38,916 bases of DNA from NCBI GenBank assembly GCA_041627895.1, contig JBFKQC010000035.1, forward strand, positions 1 through 38,916, written 5' to 3'. The stretch is from JBFKQC01 sp041627895. GTDB taxonomy: Bacteria; Pseudomonadota; Alphaproteobacteria; Rhodobacterales; Rhodobacteraceae. Position numbers and translations under genes: made by a program. Of this stretch, positions 9,180 to 15,417 are shown piece after piece; position 1 is the stretch's first letter, and each line of letters opens with the position of its first letter. Below the pieces are notes generated by a model. That model made no database searches and had not been told where the DNA came from. It was given only the letters and a program-made list of their open reading frames with translations.

Positions 9180-10124
9180 TCAGGTCAGCACGACCAGCAC
9201 ATAGCCCGCATAGAGCGCCGTCAAGAGCGCGCCGAACCGCTTGGACATGTTGATCCGCAGCAGCACGAAGGGCGCCAGCACCGCAGAGGCGGCAAGCATG
9301 ACCCACAGATCGAAGCGCAGGAACGACGACTCGACCGGGATCTGCCCGAAGAAGCTGGCGACGCCGATGACGCCCAAGAGGTTGAACATGTTTGACCCGA
9401 TCGCGTTTCCCAACGCCACCTCGGCGTGCCGCCTCAGCGCCGCCATCACGGTGGTGGCCAGTTCCGGCAACGAGGTGCCGATCGCGACCAGCGTCAGGCC
9501 GATCACGGTTTCGCTGACGCCCATCGCGGTGGCAATGTTCACGGCGGCATCCACCAGCAGGTCGGCGCCCAGCGGCAGCCCGGCGAGGCCAAGCACCAGG
9601 TAGACCGCGATGCGCCAGCCGGGCATCGAGGGGTCGGCGCCCTCGACCGCTTCCTCGGTGGACGCGGCGTTGGCGGTCATGTGTGACCGCGCCTCGCGCC
9701 CCTGGTCAAACAGCACGACGGCCAGCACGCCCACCAGCAAAAGCCCGTGCACCCAGGCGATCGGCCCGAAAAACGCCAGCGCGACGAACCAGAGCGACGC
9801 CGCGATCATGATGACATAGCTGCGGCGGGTGTCGGTCAGATGCGTGTCGATCCCGGTCATCAGCGCCGGTATCCCGAGGACCAGCAGCACGTTCGCGGTA
9901 TTCGAGCCGACGACGTTGCCAAGCGCGATTCCCGGCGCATTCCCCAGCACAGCGCCCACCGAGATGAACAGTTCCGGCGCCGAAGTGCCGAAGGCGACGA
10001 TGGTCAGCGAGACGATCAGCGCCGGGATACCGAGCCTGAGCGCCAGGTTGACCGCGCCCCGCACCAGCGCGTCGCCGGCCAGCAGCAGGATCGTCAGGCC
10101 GAGCGCGGCAAAAAGCAGGTCCAA
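9180..10124 (-). CDS. Calcium/sodium antiporter, YrbG-like CaCA family
   Basis: Inner-membrane cation/Ca2+ exchanger of 314 residues with about ten hydrophobic segments. Both inverted alpha-repeats are present: first GTSAPELFIS (46-55) with GNVVGSNTAN (69-78), second IGTSLPELATT with GNAIGSNMFN. These carry the acidic, Ser and Asn residues that coordinate the ions. Length and layout match bacterial YrbG. The start is TTG 10124, 4 bases after the stop of the small upstream gene, with AGGG upstream. Transported ions are inferred from the family; K+ exchange is also possible. Confidence 0.9.
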   Translation of the reverse strand: MDLLFAALGLTILLLAGDALVRGAVNLALRLGIPALIVSLTIVAFGTSAPELFISVGAVLGNAPGIALGNVVGSNTANVLLVLGIPALMTGIDTHLTDTRRSYVIMIAASLWFVALAFFGPIAWVHGLLLVGVLAVVLFDQGREARSHMTANAASTEEAVEGADPSMPGWRIAVYLVLGLAGLPLGADLLVDAAVNIATAMGVSETVIGLTLVAIGTSLPELATTVMAALRRHAEVALGNAIGSNMFNLLGVIGVASFFGQIPVESSFLRFDLWVMLAASAVLAPFVLLRINMSKRFGALLTALYAGYVLVVLT

Positions 10125-10128
10125 GACG

Positions 10129-10290
10129 TCAGCCCTTGCCGCAGGAGCATGGCCCCTTGCCGATCCGGTAGCGGCCGCAGCGCGGGCATTTCATCGAGGC
10201 GAGCTTGTTCTGCCCCGGAAACCGCAGCCGGCCGAACATCGCCAGAACGCCGATGGCGATCAGGAACAGGAAGACGATCTTGATGATCAT
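10129..10290 (-). CDS. Small membrane/zinc-ribbon protein, unknown function
   Basis: 53 residues. One N-terminal membrane segment (about 3-19, IIKIVFLFLIAIGVLAM) is followed by a basic linker and a cytoplasmic tail with CPRC (Cys35, Cys38) and CSC (Cys48, Cys50), a pattern that would fit one zinc-binding site. ATG 10290 follows directly after the S49 peptidase stop, and the TGA is 4 bases before the antiporter TTG, so it sits inside an operon. Not recognised as a named family. A membrane-anchored helper of the S49 peptidase or the antiporter is only inference. Confidence 0.75.
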   Translation of the reverse strand: MIIKIVFLFLIAIGVLAMFGRLRFPGQNKLASMKCPRCGRYRIGKGPCSCGKG

Positions 10291-11091
10291 CTAAAGCCCG
10301 AAACGCGCGAACAGCGCGCGCTCCTCCGCCAGGCCCAGCGCGTCGTCGACAAACCGCGCCCCTAGCCGGGCGAACAGCCCGCGCCGCTGGCCGTAGGGCA
10401 AAAACCGGACCTTGTCGCCGAAAAGTTCCTTCATCTTCGGCACGACATGGCCGATGCCGTCGGCCAGCCCGGCCTCGACCGCCTTCTGCCCGATCCAGAC
10501 ATCGCCGGTGAAAAGCTCCTTGTCCGCCGCCAGGCGCTCGCCCCGCGCCGCCTTCACGTGCTCGATGAAACTCTCGTGAATCTGTTCCTGCCAGACTTTC
10601 AGCTTCTTCACGTCCTCGGCCTTCTCGGCGCGGAACGGGTCCAGCAGCGACTTCGACTTGCCGGCGGTGTGCACGCGCCGCTCGACCCCGTGGCGGGAGA
10701 TGAAGTCCTGCAGGCCGAAGCTTGCGTAGATCACCCCGATCGAGCCGACGATAGAGCTGGGATCGATCCAGATCTCATCTGCCGCGCAGGCCAGCCAGTA
10801 GCCGCCCGAGGCCGCAACGTCCTCGACGAAGGCGTAGACCTTGATTTCCCGCTCCTTCGCCAGCCGGCTGATGCGCGCGGCGATCAGCGAGCTTTGCGCC
10901 GGCGAGCCGCCCGGCGAGTTGACGATCAGCGCCACCGCGTCCGGCTTGCCGCGCTTGAACGCGCGTTCGATCACCGGCGCCATGCCGGCATCGTTCAGCA
11001 TGCCCGGCCTGGCGCCCGAGGCGATTGCGCCCGAAAGGCGGATGACCGCGACCGTCGGCGGCGACTTGACGAAGGGGATCCAGCGCATCAT
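10291..11091 (-). CDS. S49 family peptidase (signal peptide peptidase/SohB type)
   Basis: Serine protease of the SppA/SohB clan, 266 residues, the short single-domain form. The Ser nucleophile is Ser95 in VAASGGYWLACAAD; the catalytic Lys is expected in the TAGKSKSLLDPF segment (Lys145 or Lys147). IVNSPGG (57-62) and SIVGSIGV (113-120) are family landmarks. Such enzymes cut signal-peptide remnants or membrane peptides. There is no obvious N-terminal membrane anchor. Start: the frame is open to 11166, but a terminator-like hairpin lies in that stretch, so ATG 11091 (or 11088) is preferred; neither has a clear ribosome-binding sequence. Confidence 0.88.
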   Translation of the reverse strand: MMRWIPFVKSPPTVAVIRLSGAIASGARPGMLNDAGMAPVIERAFKRGKPDAVALIVNSPGGSPAQSSLIAARISRLAKEREIKVYAFVEDVAASGGYWLACAADEIWIDPSSIVGSIGVIYASFGLQDFISRHGVERRVHTAGKSKSLLDPFRAEKAEDVKKLKVWQEQIHESFIEHVKAARGERLAADKELFTGDVWIGQKAVEAGLADGIGHVVPKMKELFGDKVRFLPYGQRRGLFARLGARFVDDALGLAEERALFARFGL

Positions 11092-11138
11092 GCGCAGCGA
11101 TGTAGAGGGCGGCGGCGGCGCGAACAAGCCTCGCGCGG

Positions 11139-11164
11139 AAAAAGCCGCCCGGAAGCGGCCGGGC
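11139..11164 (-). terminator. Terminator of the ABC-2 exporter operon
   Basis: On the minus strand GCCCGG-CCGCTT-CCGGGC forms a 6-bp GC stem, followed by GGC and a run of five T. It lies 49 bases after the permease stop and just before the S49 gene. Confidence 0.55.
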
Positions 11165-11212
11165 AAACGGTTTCGAAATCGCTCGAACGCCGCTCGGACG
11201 GCCGTGCGCCGG

Positions 11213-11974
11213 TCAGGTCTTGATCCGCCAGCCGGTGCGGAAGATCCACCAGATCAGCCCGAGGCAAAGCCCGGTGAAGCCCAGGATCGCCAGCAGGCTC
11301 CAGCCCAGCGCGACGTCGGCCAGCCCGAAGAACGCCCAGCGGAATCCCGAAACCAGGTAGATCACCGGATTGAACAGCGTGATCGTCTGCCACGCCTCCG
11401 GCAACATCGAAACCGAGTAGAACGCGCCGCCGAGGAACACCAGCGGCGTGACGACCAAGAGCGGGATCAGCTGCAGTTGCTCGAAGTTCTGCGCCCAGAT
11501 GCCGATAACGAAGCCGAACAGGCTGAAGCTGAGGCAGGTCAGCACCAGGAACGCGAGCATCCAGACCGGGTGCAGGATCTGCATCGGCACGAAAAGATAC
11601 GCGGTGGCCAGGATGATCAGCCCGATCGCCGCGGCCTTGGTCGCGGCGGCTCCGACATAGCCCACGACGATTTCCAGAAACGAGACCGGCGCCGACAAGA
11701 GCTCGTAGATCGTGCCGATGAATTTCGGGAAGTAGATGCCGAACGAGGCGTTGGTGATCGACTGCGTGATGACGCTTAGCATGATAAGCCCGGGCACGAT
11801 GAAGGCGCCGTAGCTGACGCCCTCGACCTCGCTGATCCGGCTGCCGATGGCGGTTCCGAACACCACGAAGTAAAGCGAGGTCGAGATCACCGGCGACACG
11901 ATGGACTGCCAGATCGTGCGCCGGGTGCGCGCCATCTCGAAACGGTAGATCGCGGCGATGGCCCACCAGTTCAT
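11213..11974 (-). CDS. ABC-2 type exporter permease (YadH-like)
   Basis: Inner-membrane subunit of an ABC-2 exporter, 253 residues with six predicted membrane segments. The cytoplasmic start (MNWWAIAAIYRFEMARTRR), the YFVVFGTAIGSRI stretch and the FGxYFPKFIGTIYELLSAPVS region are typical of the YadH/NodJ group, as is the late LGGAFYSVSMLPEAWQ loop. ATG 11974 overlaps the ATPase stop by 4 bases, and this decides the start; the frame itself runs further upstream inside the ATPase gene. With that ATPase it forms a complete two-gene exporter. Cargo unknown; drug, lipid or polysaccharide export are all possible in this family. Confidence 0.9.
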   Translation of the reverse strand: MNWWAIAAIYRFEMARTRRTIWQSIVSPVISTSLYFVVFGTAIGSRISEVEGVSYGAFIVPGLIMLSVITQSITNASFGIYFPKFIGTIYELLSAPVSFLEIVVGYVGAAATKAAAIGLIILATAYLFVPMQILHPVWMLAFLVLTCLSFSLFGFVIGIWAQNFEQLQLIPLLVVTPLVFLGGAFYSVSMLPEAWQTITLFNPVIYLVSGFRWAFFGLADVALGWSLLAILGFTGLCLGLIWWIFRTGWRIKT

Positions 11975-12900
11975 GCCGCGTCCTCCCGCACCAGCCCGAC
12001 GAAGATGTCTTCGAGCGAGGATTGCCTGGTCTGAACGTCGCGCAGAACCAGCCCCGCCTCGGACAGATCGCTCAGAAGCTTGGTGATCCCGGTCCGCGCG
12101 GCCTGGGTGTCGTAGGTATAGACCAGCGTGCAGGGCTCGTCGCCCTGGCGCAGGCCATGGGCGGCAAGGCTTTCCGGGATCGCGTCCAACGGCGCGTGCA
12201 GTTCGATCGTCATCTCCTTCCGGCCCATCCGCCTCATCAGCGCAGCAGTGTCCTCGACCAGCAGTATCTCGCCCCTGTTGATCACGGCCACGCGGTCGGC
12301 GATGGCTTCGGCCTCTTCGATGTAGTGCGTCGTCAGGATGATGGTGACGCCTTGCGCCTTCAGTTCGCGCACGATCCGCCACATGTCCTGGCGCAGTTCC
12401 ACGTCGACCCCGGCCGTGGGCTCGTCGAGGAACAGCACCCGCGGCGCGTGGCTCAGCGCCTTGGCGATCAGCACCCGGCGCTTCATGCCCCCGGAAAGCG
12501 CCATCGTCAGCGCGCGCCGCTTGTCCCATAGCGAGAGCTTTTTCAGCACGTCCTCGATGACGCTTTCGTCGCGCGGCAGCCCGAACAGGCCGCGCGACAG
12601 GCGCACCGTGTTCTGGACCCGCTCGAAAGGTTCGAGGTGGATCTCCTGCGGAACCAGGCCGATCAGCCTGCGAGCGGCGCGATAATCGTGGATCACGTCA
12701 TGGCCGCCCACCGTCACGCTGCCGCCGGTCATCGTGGCTATGCCGCAGATGATCGAGATCAGCGTGGTCTTGCCGGCGCCGTTCGGGCCGAGCAGCGCGA
12801 GGATCTCGCCCTCCTCGATGTCGAGGCTCACGCCCTTCAGCGCCTCGAACCCGCCGGCATAGGTCTTTGTCAGATCGCGCACCTGGATCATTGCGGCCAT
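11971..12900 (-). CDS. ABC-2 type exporter ATPase (YadG-like)
   Basis: ATP-binding subunit partnering the downstream permease, 309 residues. Walker A GPNGAGKT (38-45), Q-loop LVPQE, signature LSGGMKRR (about 139), Walker B VLFLDEPTAGVD and H-loop TTHYIEEAE are all intact. The C-terminal 80 residues form the extra domain of YadG/CcmA-like exporters and end in SLEDIFVGLVRE. ATG 12900 has GGAGG five bases upstream; ATG 12891 is an alternative. Confidence 0.93.
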   Translation of the reverse strand: MAAMIQVRDLTKTYAGGFEALKGVSLDIEEGEILALLGPNGAGKTTLISIICGIATMTGGSVTVGGHDVIHDYRAARRLIGLVPQEIHLEPFERVQNTVRLSRGLFGLPRDESVIEDVLKKLSLWDKRRALTMALSGGMKRRVLIAKALSHAPRVLFLDEPTAGVDVELRQDMWRIVRELKAQGVTIILTTHYIEEAEAIADRVAVINRGEILLVEDTAALMRRMGRKEMTIELHAPLDAIPESLAAHGLRQGDEPCTLVYTYDTQAARTGITKLLSDLSEAGLVLRDVQTRQSSLEDIFVGLVREDAA

Positions 12901-12920
12901 GGCATCCTCCGTCGCCGCTT

Positions 12921-12948
12921 AACCTAGACGACGGCGCGTGCCTGTCCA
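12921..12948 (-). promoter_or_regulatory. Promoter of the ABC-2 exporter operon
   Basis: On the minus strand TGGACA (12943-12948; five of six bases of TTGACA) and TAGGTT (12921-12926) are 16 bases apart, ending 20 bases before ATG 12900. Consensus match only. Confidence 0.4.
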
Positions 12949-12955
12949 CGCGAAA

Positions 12956-12981
12956 GCGCCCGGCGAACGGTCGCCGGGCGC
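12956..12981 (-). terminator. Terminator of the Hint-domain gene
   Basis: Perfect 11-bp stem: GCGCCCGGCGA (12956-12966), loop ACGG, TCGCCGGGCGC (12971-12981). On the minus strand it is followed by TTTCG. It lies 50 bases after the Hint gene stop. The T tract is short but the stem is very strong. Confidence 0.6.
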
Positions 12982-13030
12982 GTTTGCCGGCCTGGTCTGG
13001 TGACGGCCGGTATTGGGGGGCTTGCCTGTC

Positions 13031-13642
13031 TCAGCAGGACATCAGCACCTCGACCTCGAAATCGGCCAGCGTGGCGCGGGCCTTGGGGCCGAAGGCGGCG
13101 ATGTCGGCGCATTCCGGGAACAGCTTGAACAATTCGGCGCGCTTGGCGTCGTCGATTTCGTCGGCGACGGCGGCCGCGGGGTGAAAGCTTTCGGTCTCGA
13201 CGCCGTTGGAATAGACGATCTCGTGCTGGTCGAAAACGAAGTGGTAATACGTCACCTCCGCGACCGTGCGGTCGATGGTGACGGTCTGGTCGTTGACCAG
13301 CGCCTTGGCCGGGGCAAGAACCTCGTCTTCGCCGAACAGCAGCTCGCAACGCCAGTCGTCGATCAGCACGCAGTGTTCCTGGCTGACCAGCAGGTCGCGC
13401 GACGGCTTGGCATCGCCCAGCGCGCCGGCGCGGATGCGGATCGGGCGCAGCGACGGGTCGGCATTGAAGGCGGGCTTCGTGACGGTGCGGGCCGCGATCC
13501 AGCGGACCGGCCGAAAGCCGTTGTCCTTGGTGCGCACCAGATCGCCGACCTCAAGCTCTTCGACAGGCTTCTGGCCGCCCTGCACGTCGATCATCGTGCC
13601 GATGACCAGGTCTGCGTGGGCGGTGTCGGTGGTATAGGGCAT
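13031..13642 (-). CDS. Hint-domain (hedgehog/intein-type) protein
   Basis: 203 residues. Near the N-terminus come the VIGTMIDVQGG stretch and PVEELEVGDLVRT, then RPVRWIAARTV, then the second block SRDLLVSQEHCVLIDDW, the layout of bacterial Hint_2 proteins that are abundant in Rhodobacterales. Instead of the catalytic Cys that starts true inteins, the sequence has Thr-Met (GTMIDV), so autoprocessing is doubtful. No secretion signal or repeat domain is attached; the C-terminal third (about 140-203) is acidic and ends in Cys. The start ATG 13642 follows GACGGAG by a normal spacing; a longer reading to 13681 is possible. Monocistronic, flanked by unrelated ABC genes. Function unknown. Confidence 0.8.
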   Translation of the reverse strand: MPYTTDTAHADLVIGTMIDVQGGQKPVEELEVGDLVRTKDNGFRPVRWIAARTVTKPAFNADPSLRPIRIRAGALGDAKPSRDLLVSQEHCVLIDDWRCELLFGEDEVLAPAKALVNDQTVTIDRTVAEVTYYHFVFDQHEIVYSNGVETESFHPAAAVADEIDDAKRAELFKLFPECADIAAFGPKARATLADFEVEVLMSC

Positions 13643-13927
13643 CTGGGGCGCTCCGTCGGGCCATCTCCGATGCCGGGACATTCGGCGGCAATGGTGGTCG
13701 CAGCGGGGTCGAATTGTGACCCGATTGCGGCGAAGCCGCGGTTTGTGGCGCCCCGCCCTGCCGCAATTGCCCGGCGCGTCGGCAATCGGCCGGATTCTCG
13801 CCGGATTGTCTCCGGCGTTTTCGTCAGGCGCCGGGCGCTGAAATCGCGGGTTTTCGCAGGGAATCGCACGCGATTCGGGCTGCCGCGGCCCGGCCCCTGC
13901 CCCGGTATCGCCGGATTTCGCGCGCCG
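13643..13927. other. Intergenic region with dyad repeats
   Basis: 285 bases with no credible gene. It must hold the Hint-gene promoter (not identified) and the 3' end of the 207-residue gene's transcript. It contains a near-perfect palindrome at 13861-13876 and three copies of GCCGGATT (13789, 13800 and 13910). Confidence 0.4.
13861..13876. repeat. 16-bp dyad GAATCGC-AC-GCGATTC
   Basis: Two perfect 7-bp arms around a 2-base centre, in non-coding DNA about 50 bases after the stop of the 207-residue gene. A 2-base gap is too tight for an RNA hairpin without opening the inner pairs, so a protein site fits at least as well as a terminator. Confidence 0.4.
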
Positions 13928-14551
13928 CTACAGCCCCTGCCAGCGATTCGGCTCGGCAAGCTCTGGCCGGTGCTGCGCGGCCAGCGCCCAGGCGAGCTTG
14001 AACTTGCGCCGCGACAGCGACGCGCCCAGCTTCTGCCGCATCGTCTCGCGCGTCACCAGCGCGCCCTCGTCGACCGATTGCAGGATCGTGCGGGCGGCGT
14101 TCACGACCTCTTCATCGCGCGTCGGCTTGGCGACCTCTTCGGCCAGGAAGGTCAGCGACGACTGGTAGTTGTTCACCGGGATCACGATCGGCAGGCTCAG
14201 GAACGGCCCGTAGCGCAGCGCCAGCTCCTCGCGGCTGGGCAGGTTGCCGGACTTGTCCGCCAGCGTCGTCGATCCGACGCTGCCGACCGCCAGGTTCACA
14301 TGCTCGTTGGTCAACTCGCGCGGATCCGCCCAGGCCACCAGATCCTTCGACGCCGCAATCACGGTGCCGTCCGGCCCGGTGACACCGATCTTGCTGGCAG
14401 TGTCGCATATGTCCCAGACCGAGATCGCCAGCACGGGCGACAGCCCGCCCTTGACGTCGACGACCTTGCCGTCTGCATGCAGCCCCTGAAGCCGGCGGAA
14501 GACCTCTGCGGTCACTTCGGCCAGCGACACCCAGCCTTCTTCGGAAAACAT
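13928..14551 (-). CDS. Uncharacterised 207-residue protein
   Basis: Not recognised as a named family. No signal peptide or membrane segment. The middle (about 45-165) has a mixed alpha/beta pattern with GVTGPDGTVIAASKDL, ALRYGPFLSLPIVIPVN and NYQSSLTFLAEEV, which recalls a GAF/PAS-like ligand or sensor fold, but this is only an impression. The last 40 residues (SLSRRKFKLAWALAAQHRP) are basic and helical. ATG 14551 is preceded by AGGAG at good spacing; a longer frame to 14620 is open. It is transcribed divergently from the efflux operon across a 136-base gap containing a palindrome, so a regulatory link is conceivable but unproven. Confidence 0.75.
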   Translation of the reverse strand: MFSEEGWVSLAEVTAEVFRRLQGLHADGKVVDVKGGLSPVLAISVWDICDTASKIGVTGPDGTVIAASKDLVAWADPRELTNEHVNLAVGSVGSTTLADKSGNLPSREELALRYGPFLSLPIVIPVNNYQSSLTFLAEEVAKPTRDEEVVNAARTILQSVDEGALVTRETMRQKLGASLSRRKFKLAWALAAQHRPELAEPNRWQGL

Positions 14552-14634
14552 GCGCTCCTGCCTCGCTCGTTGCCCCGGTGCCTTTATTGGCGTGGTTTTG
14601 CCGGTTGTTCCAGCCCGCATCGGGGCGTTGCCGG

Positions 14635-14649
14635 GATTTGGCCCAAATC
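14635..14649. promoter_or_regulatory. 15-bp palindrome, candidate operator of the efflux operon
   Basis: GATTTGGCCCAAATC: 7-bp arms are perfect reverse complements around one central C. It lies in the divergent gap, 38 bases before the ATPase ATG and 83 bases before the start of the divergent unknown gene. Position and symmetry suit a dimeric repressor. No known consensus was matched. Confidence 0.4.
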
Positions 14650-14687
14650 AAAGCCGCGCCGGCGCGGTCCGGGCTATCGTGCCGCTC

Positions 14688-15413
14688 ATGAAAGACACCG
14701 CGCGCGAACCTGCCATCGTCTTCCGGACGGAGGGGCTGACCAAGGTCTACGACACCGGCGAGGTGAAGGTCTACGCCCTGGCCGGCGTAGACCTGGAACT
14801 GCACGAGGGCGAACTGACCGTGCTGCTCGGCCCCTCGGGCAGCGGCAAGTCGACGCTTCTGAACATCCTCGGCGGGCTCGACCACGCGACCGAGGGGCGG
14901 GTCTGGTTCAGGGATATCGAGCTGACGAAGATGGGCAACCGCGCGCTGACGCAGTTCCGGCGCGACTACGTCGGCTTCATCTTCCAGTTCTACAACCTCG
15001 TCGCCTCGCTCAGCGCGCGCGAGAACGTGGCGCTGGTCACCGATATCGCGGCCGACCCGATGACGCCCGAGGAAGCGCTGGATATCGTCGGCCTCGGCCA
15101 CCGGATGGACCATTTCCCGGCCGAGCTGTCAGGCGGCGAGCAGCAGCGCGTCGCGATCGCCCGCGCCATCGCCAAGCGGCCAGAGGTGCTCTTGTGCGAC
15201 GAGCCCACCGGCGCGCTGGATTCGAAGACCGGGGTGCAGGTGCTCGAGGCGCTCGACCGGATCAACACCGAATTCGGCACCACGACGGCGGTGATCACCC
15301 ACGCCGCCGAAATCCGCAAGATGGCGCACCGGGTGATCCGGTTCCAGGACGGCAGGATCGGTTCGGTCGAGGTCAACGAGACCCGCCTGCGCCCGCAGGA
15401 CATCGAGTGGTAG
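14688..15413 (+). CDS. ABC efflux ATPase, MacB/LolD type
   Basis: ATP-binding subunit of a MacB/LolCDE-like transporter, 241 residues. Walker A GPSGSGKST (48-56), Q-loop FIFQFYNLVASLSARENV (the FQ-x-NL pattern is typical of MacB/LolD), signature LSGGEQQR (about 149), Walker B VLLCDEPTGALD and H-loop ITHAAE. ATG 14688 gives the usual N-terminus; the frame is open upstream to 14550. The downstream permease starts 4 bases after the stop. With the adaptor gene this is a three-part transporter unit. Confidence 0.9.
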   Translation: MKDTAREPAIVFRTEGLTKVYDTGEVKVYALAGVDLELHEGELTVLLGPSGSGKSTLLNILGGLDHATEGRVWFRDIELTKMGNRALTQFRRDYVGFIFQFYNLVASLSARENVALVTDIAADPMTPEEALDIVGLGHRMDHFPAELSGGEQQRVAIARAIAKRPEVLLCDEPTGALDSKTGVQVLEALDRINTEFGTTTAVITHAAEIRKMAHRVIRFQDGRIGSVEVNETRLRPQDIEW

Positions 15414-15417
15414 AGAC

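Noticed and set aside
11092..11166. Upstream extension of the S49 peptidase
   Set aside because: It would translate through a GC hairpin with a T run, and the Arg/Pro-rich extra residues do not resemble the family.
11975..12529. Upstream extension of the ABC-2 permease frame
   Set aside because: Lies entirely inside the ATPase gene and reads as low-complexity Arg/Gly; the ATGA overlap gives the true start.
13789..13917. Three GCCGGATT copies as a possible short repeat array
   Set aside because: Irregular spacing (11 and 110 bases) and too short to differ from chance in GC-rich DNA.
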